In this document: positions 7,410 through 14,564 of the stretch, one piece after another
How the letters are laid out: every line of letters starts with the position of its first letter
Position numbering within the stretch: the stretch's first letter is position 1
Origin: an uncultured Ruminiclostridium sp.
GTDB taxonomy: Bacteria > Bacillota > Clostridia > Oscillospirales > Ruminococcaceae
NCBI GenBank assembly: GCA_947630175.1
Contig: CANRGJ010000001.1
Span: forward strand, 1 to 64,000
Length of the DNA: 64,000 bases
Reading direction: 5' to 3'
Position numbers and translations under genes: made by a program
Notes under the pieces: generated by a model
Told to the model about the DNA's origin: nothing
The model's database searches: none
What the model saw: the letters and a program-made list of their open reading frames with translations, nothing else

Positions 7410-9467
7410 TTACTTTCTCTTGCGGTAGATCACGATAGCCGCTGCTGCTGCCGCTGCAATGGCAGCAGTTGTTGTAATTCCAACAACACCTGTGTTGGGG
7501 TTGTCTTTTTCACCGCTGTTATCGGTGTTGCCTGAGTCGTCAGAGCCGCTGGGTGCGGTGGTGTTTTCCGAGCTGTCGGAAGTATCGGTGCTGCCAGAGC
7601 TGCTGCCGCCATTTTCTTCAATCTCGTCTGCGGTAACAACATATGTGCTGAAATGGTCGGTTTCAAATACCAGATAGCCGTCCTCGACTCTTACGTTCAT
7701 CTTCACATACTTGCCGTCCTGCAAATGGTAAACCTTGAGAGTGTCAGCAATGTCAAGCATAGCAACGGGAATGGGTATTCTTACCGTTACTGTGTCGGTA
7801 GGCTCGTACTCTTCGCCGTTATAAGTGAAGTAACAGTTATACGCAATGCGTGTTTCGGTAGAGTTTTCCTCGTCTAAGCGAACAGAGAAATGCGCCTGTT
7901 TGGGAATAACGTCAGGCTTTGCGATTACTTCAATATCTGCCGCCTTGTCATCGCTCTCGTCGGTGAATGTATTTGTTTCGGAAGAAACACTGTTGAATGT
8001 GTAGCCGTTCTCTTTTGCAAATGTTTCTGCATAAGAGCCTTCCACGCCGTTGATATTCTTCAGCAGGGAATCCTCAAAAGCCTGCGGATCAATAACAGTT
8101 ACACTTTCGGGAATAGTTATATCTGTGAGCGCAGTATACTGGAATGCCCACTGTCCTATTTCGGTGAGGGTTTCGGGCAGAACTGCCTCATTCAGCTTTA
8201 TGCACATCGAAAATGCGTCTATCGGCAGCTTTGTAATTGTGTCGGGAATAGTTACGGAAGTTATCTGATTGCAGCCTTGGAATGCGCCCTGCTGGATCTC
8301 CGTTACTCCGTCCGCAAATTTCACCTCGGCTTTTCCTGGAGGGCAAGCAACGAGCTCTTTGCCGTCAGCGGTGTACAATACTCCATCAACCGACTTAAAG
8401 TTTTTATTATCAGGGTCAACATTTATTTCGGTCATAGAAGAAGTTTTGTCAAAGACGGTATCACGAGTAAGTGCAAAAGCACATTTGCCTACTGTTTCAA
8501 CGCTTGCGGGGAGAGTTACGGATTTAAGGTCAAGACAGTCAAAAAATGCTCCTCTTTCGATTTCTTTCAGTCCCTCGTTAAGTTCAATTGATGTCAGACC
8601 ACTTTTGCTAAATGCGCTGTCCCCGACAACAGTAATGCTGGTTGGGAGCTTAATTGATTTCAGAGCTGTACATCTGCCAAATGTACACTCCTCGATAACT
8701 GTCAGTCCTTCGGGAAGTTCCACATCTGCAAGCGAGCGTTGTTCATAAAACGCATATTCGTCCAAAGTTTTCAGCTTTGAACCCTCGACAAATTTTACGG
8801 AAGTCAAAGAATATGTATTTGTGAGATCCTTGTCATTATTAAAACCGCCGACCAGGCTATCATCAGTGTTGCCAAATGCGCCGTAAGCGATAGTTTCAAC
8901 GCTTGCGGGGATAGTAATTGACTTCAGAGAACGGCAGTCACAAAAGCCCCACTTGTCTATGAATTTAAGCTGTGAGTTTTCGCCGAAATGTACTTCTTCA
9001 AGTAAAATATCGCCGTTAAACGCAGCTTGATTTATCTTTGTAACGGTGTCGGGGACAGTTATAGAAGAAAACCCTCCCTCGCGTGCTTTTCTGATTTCAG
9101 TAACGGTATAATTGCCGATCTTTTCGGGAATGGTTATCCTGCACCCCTCATGAGCATATTTATTTCCCACGCTCTCTGTTGTAATGTTGATCGTGCTGTC
9201 ACTCAACACTATACACTTGTAATATGCGGCGTATTCAGAACCTGCAGCTTCGTACACATCAGTAGTAGGTTCGCCGACTACTGCGCCCGTGTTGGGGTCA
9301 AATACTGCATAAAATATATCTCCCACGTTTAAGTCCAAAACGGAAGCGGGATCTGTCGTTGCTGCGCTCACTGCTGTGCCGATAGTGGGAAATGCTCCCG
9401 TCGACGGCGCAATGACAGTCAGCGCAAGTGCGGCTGCTATCACCGCGCTTATTTTCCTTAGTGTCAT
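7410..9467 (-). CDS. BspA-like leucine-rich-repeat surface protein with C-terminal sorting signal
   Basis: A 685-aa secreted protein. The start ATG at 9467 follows AGGAGGAC and opens a signal peptide (MTLRKISAVIAAALALTVIA); a longer in-frame reading to 9563 lacks a signal and is rejected. Residues about 110-480 hold repeated LRR_5 (BspA/Treponema-type) units of the form LxSIxIPxSVxxIgxxAF. A beta-rich stretch and a Ser/Thr/Gly-rich linker follow. The end is NPNTG, a hydrophobic Ala-rich helix and RKRK, which is a sortase-type anchor with Asn in place of the first Leu. It probably functions in adhesion or carbohydrate/host-surface contact. It is a single-gene unit with a long structured leader. 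Confidence 0.88.
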   Translation of the reverse strand: MTLRKISAVIAAALALTVIAPSTGAFPTIGTAVSAATTDPASVLDLNVGDIFYAVFDPNTGAVVGEPTTDVYEAAGSEYAAYYKCIVLSDSTINITTESVGNKYAHEGCRITIPEKIGNYTVTEIRKAREGGFSSITVPDTVTKINQAAFNGDILLEEVHFGENSQLKFIDKWGFCDCRSLKSITIPASVETIAYGAFGNTDDSLVGGFNNDKDLTNTYSLTSVKFVEGSKLKTLDEYAFYEQRSLADVELPEGLTVIEECTFGRCTALKSIKLPTSITVVGDSAFSKSGLTSIELNEGLKEIERGAFFDCLDLKSVTLPASVETVGKCAFALTRDTVFDKTSSMTEINVDPDNKNFKSVDGVLYTADGKELVACPPGKAEVKFADGVTEIQQGAFQGCNQITSVTIPDTITKLPIDAFSMCIKLNEAVLPETLTEIGQWAFQYTALTDITIPESVTVIDPQAFEDSLLKNINGVEGSYAETFAKENGYTFNSVSSETNTFTDESDDKAADIEVIAKPDVIPKQAHFSVRLDEENSTETRIAYNCYFTYNGEEYEPTDTVTVRIPIPVAMLDIADTLKVYHLQDGKYVKMNVRVEDGYLVFETDHFSTYVVTADEIEENGGSSSGSTDTSDSSENTTAPSGSDDSGNTDNSGEKDNPNTGVVGITTTAAIAAAAAAAIVIYRKRK

Positions 9468-9520
9468 TTTGTCCTCCTGTTTCTTTTTACGGTTTGTTTT
9501 TTCTGCGCAAATTTTCCGTA

Positions 9521-9691
9521 AAACAAAAAGTGCGCAGCATGAAGCTACGCACGAAAAATGCATAACTCCGATTGCTGCTACACAACCCCGTTACAACTTT
9601 TAAATAAAGTACACAAAAAAAGAGCATGCACTTTTACCATATGGCAAAAAGCGTATACTTTGCTCGAAAAAATATAATATTGTGTAGCAAC
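9521..9691 (-). ncRNA. Structured leader RNA of the LRR gene (possible riboswitch or attenuator)
   Basis: Minus-strand transcript of about 220 nt between promoter and LRR start. At its 5' end 13 nt (9679-9691) can pair, with three G-U pairs, to 9574-9586. Inside this, 9653-9661 pairs with 9606-9614 (9 bp) around a hairpin made from 9631-9638 and 9643-9651. An alternative GAGCA/TGCTC pairing followed by seven T would give an early terminator. After the enclosing helix comes a 9-bp terminator-like hairpin (9530-9552, loop TTCAT) with TTTTTGTTTT. The hairpin's T tract can itself pair with CCGTAAAA near the ribosome site. The layout, a closed domain then a terminator, resembles a riboswitch; I do not recognise a known class. 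Confidence 0.5.
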
Positions 9692-9695
9692 TTAT

Positions 9696-9725
9696 ATTAT
9701 AGCACATTGCTATTTTATTTGTCAA
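9696..9725 (-). promoter_or_regulatory. Promoter of the LRR gene
   Basis: Minus strand: TTGACA (9720-9725), an 18-nt spacer and TATAAT (9696-9701), preceded by TGC (extended -10). The predicted transcript start is near 9689, at the first base-paired arm of the leader. Confidence 0.8.
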
Positions 9726-9900
9726 TAAATTTTCCCATTTTCTTTTTTGGCCTTGGCTGTATAAATCTTTTATGCTGTAAAAGCAAAAATTTTATATAAA
9801 TCTTTTTTAAGAAACTATGTCAAAAGGCGGCATAAAGCGATTTGCGATGTTTTTCCGTTTTTATGTCAGATTTTTAAAAGCAAATTTTTTAAAAAAACAC

Positions 9901-9929
9901 TTGACAATCAAAAATCGCCGTGATATAAT
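9901..9929 (+). promoter_or_regulatory. Promoter of the tRNA-Thr/tRNA-Tyr operon
   Basis: Perfect TTGACA (9901-9906), a 17-nt spacer with TGA before the -10, and perfect TATAAT (9924-9929), 20 nt before tRNA-Thr. The AT-rich stretch 9726-9900 upstream holds nothing else I can identify. Confidence 0.9.
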
Positions 9930-9948
9930 AAACAGGCGTTGAAATTTC

Positions 9949-10024
9949 GCTGGTGTAGCTCAGCTGGTAGAGCAGCTGATTTGTAATCAGCAGGTCGGGG
10001 GTTCGAATCCGTCCACCAGCTCCA
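9949..10024 (+). tRNA. tRNA-Thr (UGU anticodon)
   Basis: A 76-nt cloverleaf with encoded CCA. The acceptor GCTGGTG pairs with CACCAGC, the D arm is TAGCTCAGCTGG, the anticodon loop TTTGTAA is enclosed by CTGAT/ATCAG, and the T arm is GGTTCGAATCC. Confidence 0.95.
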
Positions 10025-10047
10025 CCTTTACGGAAAATTGAATAATT

Positions 10048-10133
10048 GGGAGCGTTCCAGAGTGGCCAAATGGGGCAGACTGTAAATCTGTTGCTTTTCA
10101 GCTTCGGTGGTTCGAATCCACCCGCTCCCACCA
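10048..10133 (+). tRNA. tRNA-Tyr (GUA anticodon)
   Basis: An 86-nt class II tRNA with a long variable arm and encoded CCA. The acceptor GGGAGCG pairs with CGCTCCC, the anticodon stem GCAGA/TCTGT encloses CTGTAAA, and the T arm is GGTTCGAATCC. It lies 23 nt after tRNA-Thr. Confidence 0.95.
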
Positions 10134-10152
10134 GCCGCTTAGCGGCTTCAGT

Positions 10153-10180
10153 ACGCTCCCGGAACATGGGAGCGTTTTTA
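10153..10180 (+). terminator. First terminator after tRNA-Tyr
   Basis: An 8-bp stem ACGCTCCC/GGGAGCGT with a 7-nt loop, then TTTTT. The stem repeats the acceptor-stem sequence of the adjacent tRNA-Tyr. Confidence 0.85.
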
Positions 10181-10244
10181 TATTTCACTACCCAAAAATC
10201 TTTTTTGTCACGATATTACACCGATGTGATGTTGAAACCCATAT

Positions 10245-10275
10245 GCTCTCAGAAAACTGAGAGCGTGTTTTTATG
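10245..10275 (+). terminator. Second terminator-like hairpin after tRNA-Tyr
   Basis: A perfect 8-bp stem GCTCTCAG/CTGAGAGC with an AAAA loop, followed by GTGTTTTTATG. It may act as a backup terminator. Confidence 0.65.
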
Positions 10276-10304
10276 TTTGCTAATAAAATTTTTATACTAT
10301 ATAT

Positions 10305-10334
10305 ATAAATCCTCTCATACGAGAGGATTTTTTG
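10305..10334 (+). terminator. Third terminator-like hairpin after tRNA-Tyr
   Basis: A perfect 9-bp stem AATCCTCTC/GAGAGGATT with an ATAC loop, then TTTTTTG. It is strong in form. No gene is seen between this and the first terminator. Confidence 0.7.
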
Positions 10335-10842
10335 CAAATGGAAAAGCGCCACGATTTCCATTTTCCTCAGCAATTTTTAATATTGTTATTGCTTCATATT
10401 GTTACATCCATAAAATTTACATTTTCCAATAAACAATAGCAAAATAAAATGCCAATTCTTTAAAAGTTATTTTATTTATTTCACGTTTAATTACACCTAT
10501 ATTAAAAAATGCTGTTTTTGGAACAATTGGTGTATACTCTAAAAATAAAACTCAAAACTATGTAAAAATCAATACGTTTTTGGTTTTATTAAATGCGTAA
10601 GACTTTTTTCGACAAATTACAACACAAAAATTTACACGTCGTTTTTTTGCGATTAGTTTTTCAGTTTTAAAAATTTATAAAATTTAGATACAACAACTTC
10701 TTTTCCTTTTTAGCAAAAGGTTTAAAATATTTTGAAAAAATATTTAAAAAAATTAAAAAATAACTTGAAATATTATTTTGTTTGTGCTATCATTTAATTG
10801 TGACAGACTTCTGCACAATATCCGAAACAAGGAGAGACATTT
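10335..10842 (+). promoter_or_regulatory. Long AT-rich spo0A upstream region with 0A box and promoter
   Basis: No gene is seen in this 508-nt stretch. It contains a perfect Spo0A box (TTCGACAAA at 10608-10616, the complement of TTTGTCGAA). Nearer the gene is a likely promoter: TTGAAA (10765-10770), a 17-nt spacer ending TGTGC, and TATCAT (10788-10793). The 0A box suggests autoregulation from about 150 nt upstream. No clear sigma-H promoter was found. Confidence 0.6.
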
Positions 10843-11640
10843 ATGAGCAGCTCAAAAGTGCTTATCGGAAACGACATTCCCGACCAGGGAATCGCATGGG
10901 CAAATATGTTAAAGACCGCAGGTGCGTTTGCGGTCACAAGAAAACCTAACGGATTAACGTTACTTCAGTACGTCAAGGAATATTCCATGCCCGATATTCT
11001 TATTATTGAAGCAAAAATGCCTGGGCTTGACGCAGTCGGGCTTTTAAGAGAGTTGAGAAAGCTGGGAGAACTCCCCACAGTTATCGTTACCGCAGACCGA
11101 AGCATGCCTTCCGTTGAGGAGGAAGTAATGTACCTGGGAGCGTCCGCATTTATGGTCAAGCCCTTTGAGCCATCTCAGCTGATGAAGAAAATATCCGAGT
11201 CTAAGACGGGAAAGACCTCTGTTGACAATCTTGACCTTGATAATTATATTAAGGAGCCTTCTCCTCAGCAGGACCTTGAGTGCGTAGTCACCGATATCAT
11301 TCATCAGATAGGCATACCTGCTCACATAAAGGGTTATCATTTTTTGCGCTATGCAATAATGCTCTGCGTTGACAACAACGAAATGATAAACAGCATTACC
11401 AAGCTGCTTTATCCCACAGTAGCCGCACAGTTCAAAACAACTTCTTCGAGAGTTGAGAGAGCCATACGCCACGCTATCGAGCTTGCGTGGGACAGGGGAG
11501 ATGTTGATGTTTTGAATTCATATTTCGGCTATACGATCAGGAGCACCAAGGGCAAGCCCACCAACTCCGAATTTATTGCCCTTATTTCGGACAGGCTCCG
11601 CCTTCAGATAAAACGAGGCGACCTTGCTTTAAAAAGCTGA
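10843..11640 (+). CDS. spo0A: Sporulation master regulator Spo0A with Glu at the phospho-acceptor site
   Basis: A 265-aa response regulator. Residues about 5-115 are a receiver domain. Residues about 143-262 are the sporulation-specific DNA-binding domain with the characteristic IGIPAHIKGYHFLRYAI, RVERAIRHAIE and KPTNSEFIA stretches, fully intact. In the receiver the residue matching Bacillus Asp56 is Glu56 (LIIEAKMPG, codon GAA at 11008-11010), and one of the paired acidic residues is Asn10 (GND instead of DD). Thr83 and Lys106 are kept. The identity as Spo0A is firm. Whether Glu56 makes it constitutively active, inactive or differently regulated is open. The gene is monocistronic, ends at a strong terminator, and is not next to spoIVB. 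Confidence 0.93.
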   Translation: MSSSKVLIGNDIPDQGIAWANMLKTAGAFAVTRKPNGLTLLQYVKEYSMPDILIIEAKMPGLDAVGLLRELRKLGELPTVIVTADRSMPSVEEEVMYLGASAFMVKPFEPSQLMKKISESKTGKTSVDNLDLDNYIKEPSPQQDLECVVTDIIHQIGIPAHIKGYHFLRYAIMLCVDNNEMINSITKLLYPTVAAQFKTTSSRVERAIRHAIELAWDRGDVDVLNSYFGYTIRSTKGKPTNSEFIALISDRLRLQIKRGDLALKS

Positions 11641-11671
11641 TTTTTGAGGATTTTGCAATTCTGTAAAATTA

Positions 11672-11704
11672 AAAGGAACACCTTTTGGTGTTCCTTTCTT
11701 TTTT
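11672..11704 (+). terminator. Intrinsic terminator of spo0A
   Basis: A perfect 11-bp stem AAAGGAACACC/GGTGTTCCTTT with a TTTT loop, followed by CTTTTTTTTG. Confidence 0.9.
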
Positions 11705-11759
11705 GTTGAAAAACCTCCGTTTTCTCAACCGCTGGTAGAATTTCTTAACTGTAATTCAC

Positions 11760-11788
11760 TTGTTTTCAACCGTCATATGTGTTATATT
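11760..11788 (+). promoter_or_regulatory. Probable promoter of the XRE-ABC exporter operon
   Basis: TTGTTT (11760-11765), a 17-nt spacer and TATATT (11783-11788) lie about 30 nt before the regulator's start. The -35 is weak. Confidence 0.5.
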
Positions 11789-11820
11789 ATTTTCAAACAG
11801 CAGAAAAGGAGCGAGTAAAT

Positions 11821-12711
11821 ATGGAAAACTTCAATAAAATTCTCAAAGATTTAAGAAAAGCAAACGGCTTGACTCAGGAACAGCTTGCCGAGGCGGTAGG
11901 CGTATCTCCCCAGTCAGTGAGCAAGTGGGAAATATCCTCATATCCCGACCCGTCGCTTCTCCCCGCCATAGCCGACCGTCTTGGCGTTTCAATAGACGAG
12001 CTTTTTGGCAGGAGCAAGGAGGAAGAACCGTTCCTTGACCGCCTTGTTAAGTATATAGGTTCTTTTCCTGCAGAAGAACGCTGCGCTGTGGGAATGAACG
12101 TCTGTCGTGCCATTCCGCTTGCCTTTTGCGGTGCGCCTTTCTTTGACCCGCTTCATGATAATATATATAAGAGACATAACAAATTCGATGCCGCTTACAG
12201 TGAGATAACCACCGATCACGGCTGGTGTCAGTCAAGAAATCAGGAGGATCTTTACTACTTTCTTATAATGGACGAGCCTGAGCAGGGGTATGACGAGGTC
12301 CTCGACTATAAAGAGGAATATGTTGAGCTTTTCAGATTTCTCTCTGTTCCCAACGCCCTGAGAGCGATGTATTTTCTTGAGGGACGTGACGAAACTATGT
12401 TTTTCTCGGTAGAAACTCTTATGCGTGAGCTTGGAACGGACAAGGAAAACGCTGAGGAAATAGTTGAGGGAATGAACAAGCTGGGCTTTCTCTGGAATGC
12501 GGATTTCAACACAGGTGCAAAGAACGAGAGGATATACCAGTATACTGCGGGAAGAAATTTCCTTTCCTTTATCACCTTTGCTCATATACTTCTTCACCGT
12601 CCCCACAACTTTAATTATCAGGGCAATATCCGAACAAGCTCTGCATTTTTCAAAAACGATACCTACAAAAACATTCCGAAATCACAGCGTGAGGAGGATA
12701 AGAAGGATTGA
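11821..12711 (+). CDS. XRE-family transcriptional regulator with large C-terminal domain
   Basis: A 296-aa protein. Residues 5-60 are a classic helix-turn-helix (LRKANGLTQEQLAEAVGVSP, then QSVSKWE). The remaining 230 residues are not a domain I can name; residues about 190-250 look like a winged-helix segment (SVETLMRELGTDKENAEEIV). The start ATG at 11821 with AAAAGGAGCG is preferred over an earlier in-frame ATG. Its stop overlaps the TTG start of the following ABC gene (TTGA), so it is operonic with the exporter pair and probably its regulator. Confidence 0.8.
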   Translation: MENFNKILKDLRKANGLTQEQLAEAVGVSPQSVSKWEISSYPDPSLLPAIADRLGVSIDELFGRSKEEEPFLDRLVKYIGSFPAEERCAVGMNVCRAIPLAFCGAPFFDPLHDNIYKRHNKFDAAYSEITTDHGWCQSRNQEDLYYFLIMDEPEQGYDEVLDYKEEYVELFRFLSVPNALRAMYFLEGRDETMFFSVETLMRELGTDKENAEEIVEGMNKLGFLWNADFNTGAKNERIYQYTAGRNFLSFITFAHILLHRPHNFNYQGNIRTSSAFFKNDTYKNIPKSQREEDKKD

Positions 12712-14564
12712 TACAGTTATTTAAAAAGAAAAAGCCCCAGCCCGAAAACAAACTTCACACCGAATACGGCATACTGAGCAACTGTTTTTTCATTCTTGGA
12801 AGAATAAAAAAATACCGTCCCGTGCTTTTGCCGATCATGGCTATGTGTGCGGTTTTTGCCTCCCTTATGAGCTATATGTGGAGCTTTATCACCAAATTCA
12901 TACTTGACATTCTCGAAACCTCAGGCGGCGATACCGCCCCGCTGATACACCTCTTGCTGATAGTTGCGGCAGTGGAGACCGTAAGTATGTTTCTCAACAC
13001 CATAGCCTGGAACAGAAGCTGGTTTATGATGATAGAAGTCCGTATGCATATGATAAACGACTGTATGGCAAAGCTGCTCACAATGAACTATCAGTCCCTT
13101 GAACAGCCCGATATTCTTGACGTTCATCAGAAAGCGCAGAATTCCTACGGCGGAAACATCAACGGCTGCGAAGGGCTTATGCACGAAATGCAGGATCTCG
13201 CCATAAATTCAGTCACTCTAATAGTGACCGTCACCACCATATTCATTCTCGACTGGCGGCTGATACTTATCATCAGCGCCGTTGCCTTCGGACAGTATCT
13301 TTATTTTCAGCATATCGTAAAAAAGGATAAAAAATGCGTGTGGGACAAGCTGGCTCCCGTCTGGCGCAGGATAAACTATATGGAACGCACCACTCAGGAT
13401 TTCGACTACGCCAAGGACATTCGTCTTTTTGGAATGAAAAAGTGGCTTTGCAAAAAGCAGCGGGAAATTCTGGACAGCAAGCAGGAAAAGGTTTTTTACA
13501 GCAAAAGGCTCTGGTCCTGCTATCAGCTTGCCGTTGAATTAACAAATATGATACCCTCCCTCGCCGCTTATGCAGTCCTTATTTTCGCCGTCATAAACAC
13601 CGATATGTCCATCGGTGACTTCACCCTTTACATAGGATTGTGTGAAACCTTCACAAATTCCCTGAACACATTTCTCCAAACTCTCGGCGAAATCAAGCAA
13701 TGCTCGTTACAGGTGGACGATTACCGCACCTTTATGGACTTGCAGCAAGAGGACGAAAGCGACTGTATCTCCATTCCCAAAACAGACAGATATACCTTTG
13801 AATTTAAAAACGTATCCTATAAATATGCGGGACAGGAAAATTACGCAGTAAAAAATCTCAATCTGACACTTGAGGCAGGAAAACGCCTTGCGGTGGTAGG
13901 GCTGAACGGCGCAGGCAAAACCACCTTCATAAAATTACTGCTCCGACTTTACGATGTCACCGACGGAGAGATACTTCTCAACGGCATAAACATCAAGCGT
14001 TTCCGACGCAGCGAGTATTTCACCCTTTTTGCTCCCGTGTTCCAGAACGTTGAGCTGTACGCCTTTCCCATGAGCGAAAATGTATCTATGAAACGCCCCG
14101 AGGAAACCGATAAAGCGCTGGTCGAAAAATGTCTTGAAAGCGCAGGGCTGGGGGATAAAGTCCGTGAGCTTTCAAGTGGCGTGGATACTCAGCTTTTGAA
14201 GGTGATATACGACGACGGCGTGGACCTTTCGGGCGGGGAACGTCAGAAGCTTGCTCTTGCCAGAGCGCTTTACAAAAACGCTCCCGTAATGGTGCTGGAC
14301 GAACCCACCGCAGCCCTTGACCCTCTTGCAGAATACAATATGTACAGGAATTTTGATGAAACTATCGGCAGCAAAAGCGCCGTGTACATTTCCCACCGCC
14401 TTTCCTCCACCCGCTTTTGCGACAGCATAGCTATGTTCAGGAACGGCGAGCTTATCCAGCAGGGAACTCACGAGGAGCTTTTGGAACAAGGCGGAGCATA
14501 TGCCGAAATGTTTGAGATACAGGCTCAGTATTACAAAGACAAGGAGGCGGCAGTAAATGTCTGA
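12708..14564 (+). CDS. ABC exporter half-transporter 1 (fused permease-ATPase)
   Basis: A 618-aa protein starting at TTG in a 4-nt overlap with the XRE gene. The N-terminal half has six predicted membrane segments. The ATPase from about residue 360 has Walker A GLNGAGKTTF, signature LSGGERQKLALARAL, Walker B VMVLDEPTAALD and the switch His in ISHRLSS. Both catalytic motifs look intact. It very likely pairs with the next gene as a heterodimeric type-IV exporter of unknown substrate (peptide or drug). Confidence 0.87.
   Translation: MIQLFKKKKPQPENKLHTEYGILSNCFFILGRIKKYRPVLLPIMAMCAVFASLMSYMWSFITKFILDILETSGGDTAPLIHLLLIVAAVETVSMFLNTIAWNRSWFMMIEVRMHMINDCMAKLLTMNYQSLEQPDILDVHQKAQNSYGGNINGCEGLMHEMQDLAINSVTLIVTVTTIFILDWRLILIISAVAFGQYLYFQHIVKKDKKCVWDKLAPVWRRINYMERTTQDFDYAKDIRLFGMKKWLCKKQREILDSKQEKVFYSKRLWSCYQLAVELTNMIPSLAAYAVLIFAVINTDMSIGDFTLYIGLCETFTNSLNTFLQTLGEIKQCSLQVDDYRTFMDLQQEDESDCISIPKTDRYTFEFKNVSYKYAGQENYAVKNLNLTLEAGKRLAVVGLNGAGKTTFIKLLLRLYDVTDGEILLNGINIKRFRRSEYFTLFAPVFQNVELYAFPMSENVSMKRPEETDKALVEKCLESAGLGDKVRELSSGVDTQLLKVIYDDGVDLSGGERQKLALARALYKNAPVMVLDEPTAALDPLAEYNMYRNFDETIGSKSAVYISHRLSSTRFCDSIAMFRNGELIQQGTHEELLEQGGAYAEMFEIQAQYYKDKEAAVNV

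Noticed and set aside
7890-8748. Long plus-strand open frames opposite the LRR gene
   Set aside because: They are antisense shadows produced by the repeat sequence; the minus strand has signal peptide, repeats and anchor.
10121-10175. Phage attachment site at the tRNA-Tyr 3' end
   Set aside because: Only a 7-8 bp repeat (CGCTCCC) within a terminator stem; no integrase gene or long direct repeat nearby.
9889-10432. Open reading frames on both strands across tRNA-Thr and tRNA-Tyr
   Set aside because: They cover the two tRNAs and their terminators; no ribosome site or family match.
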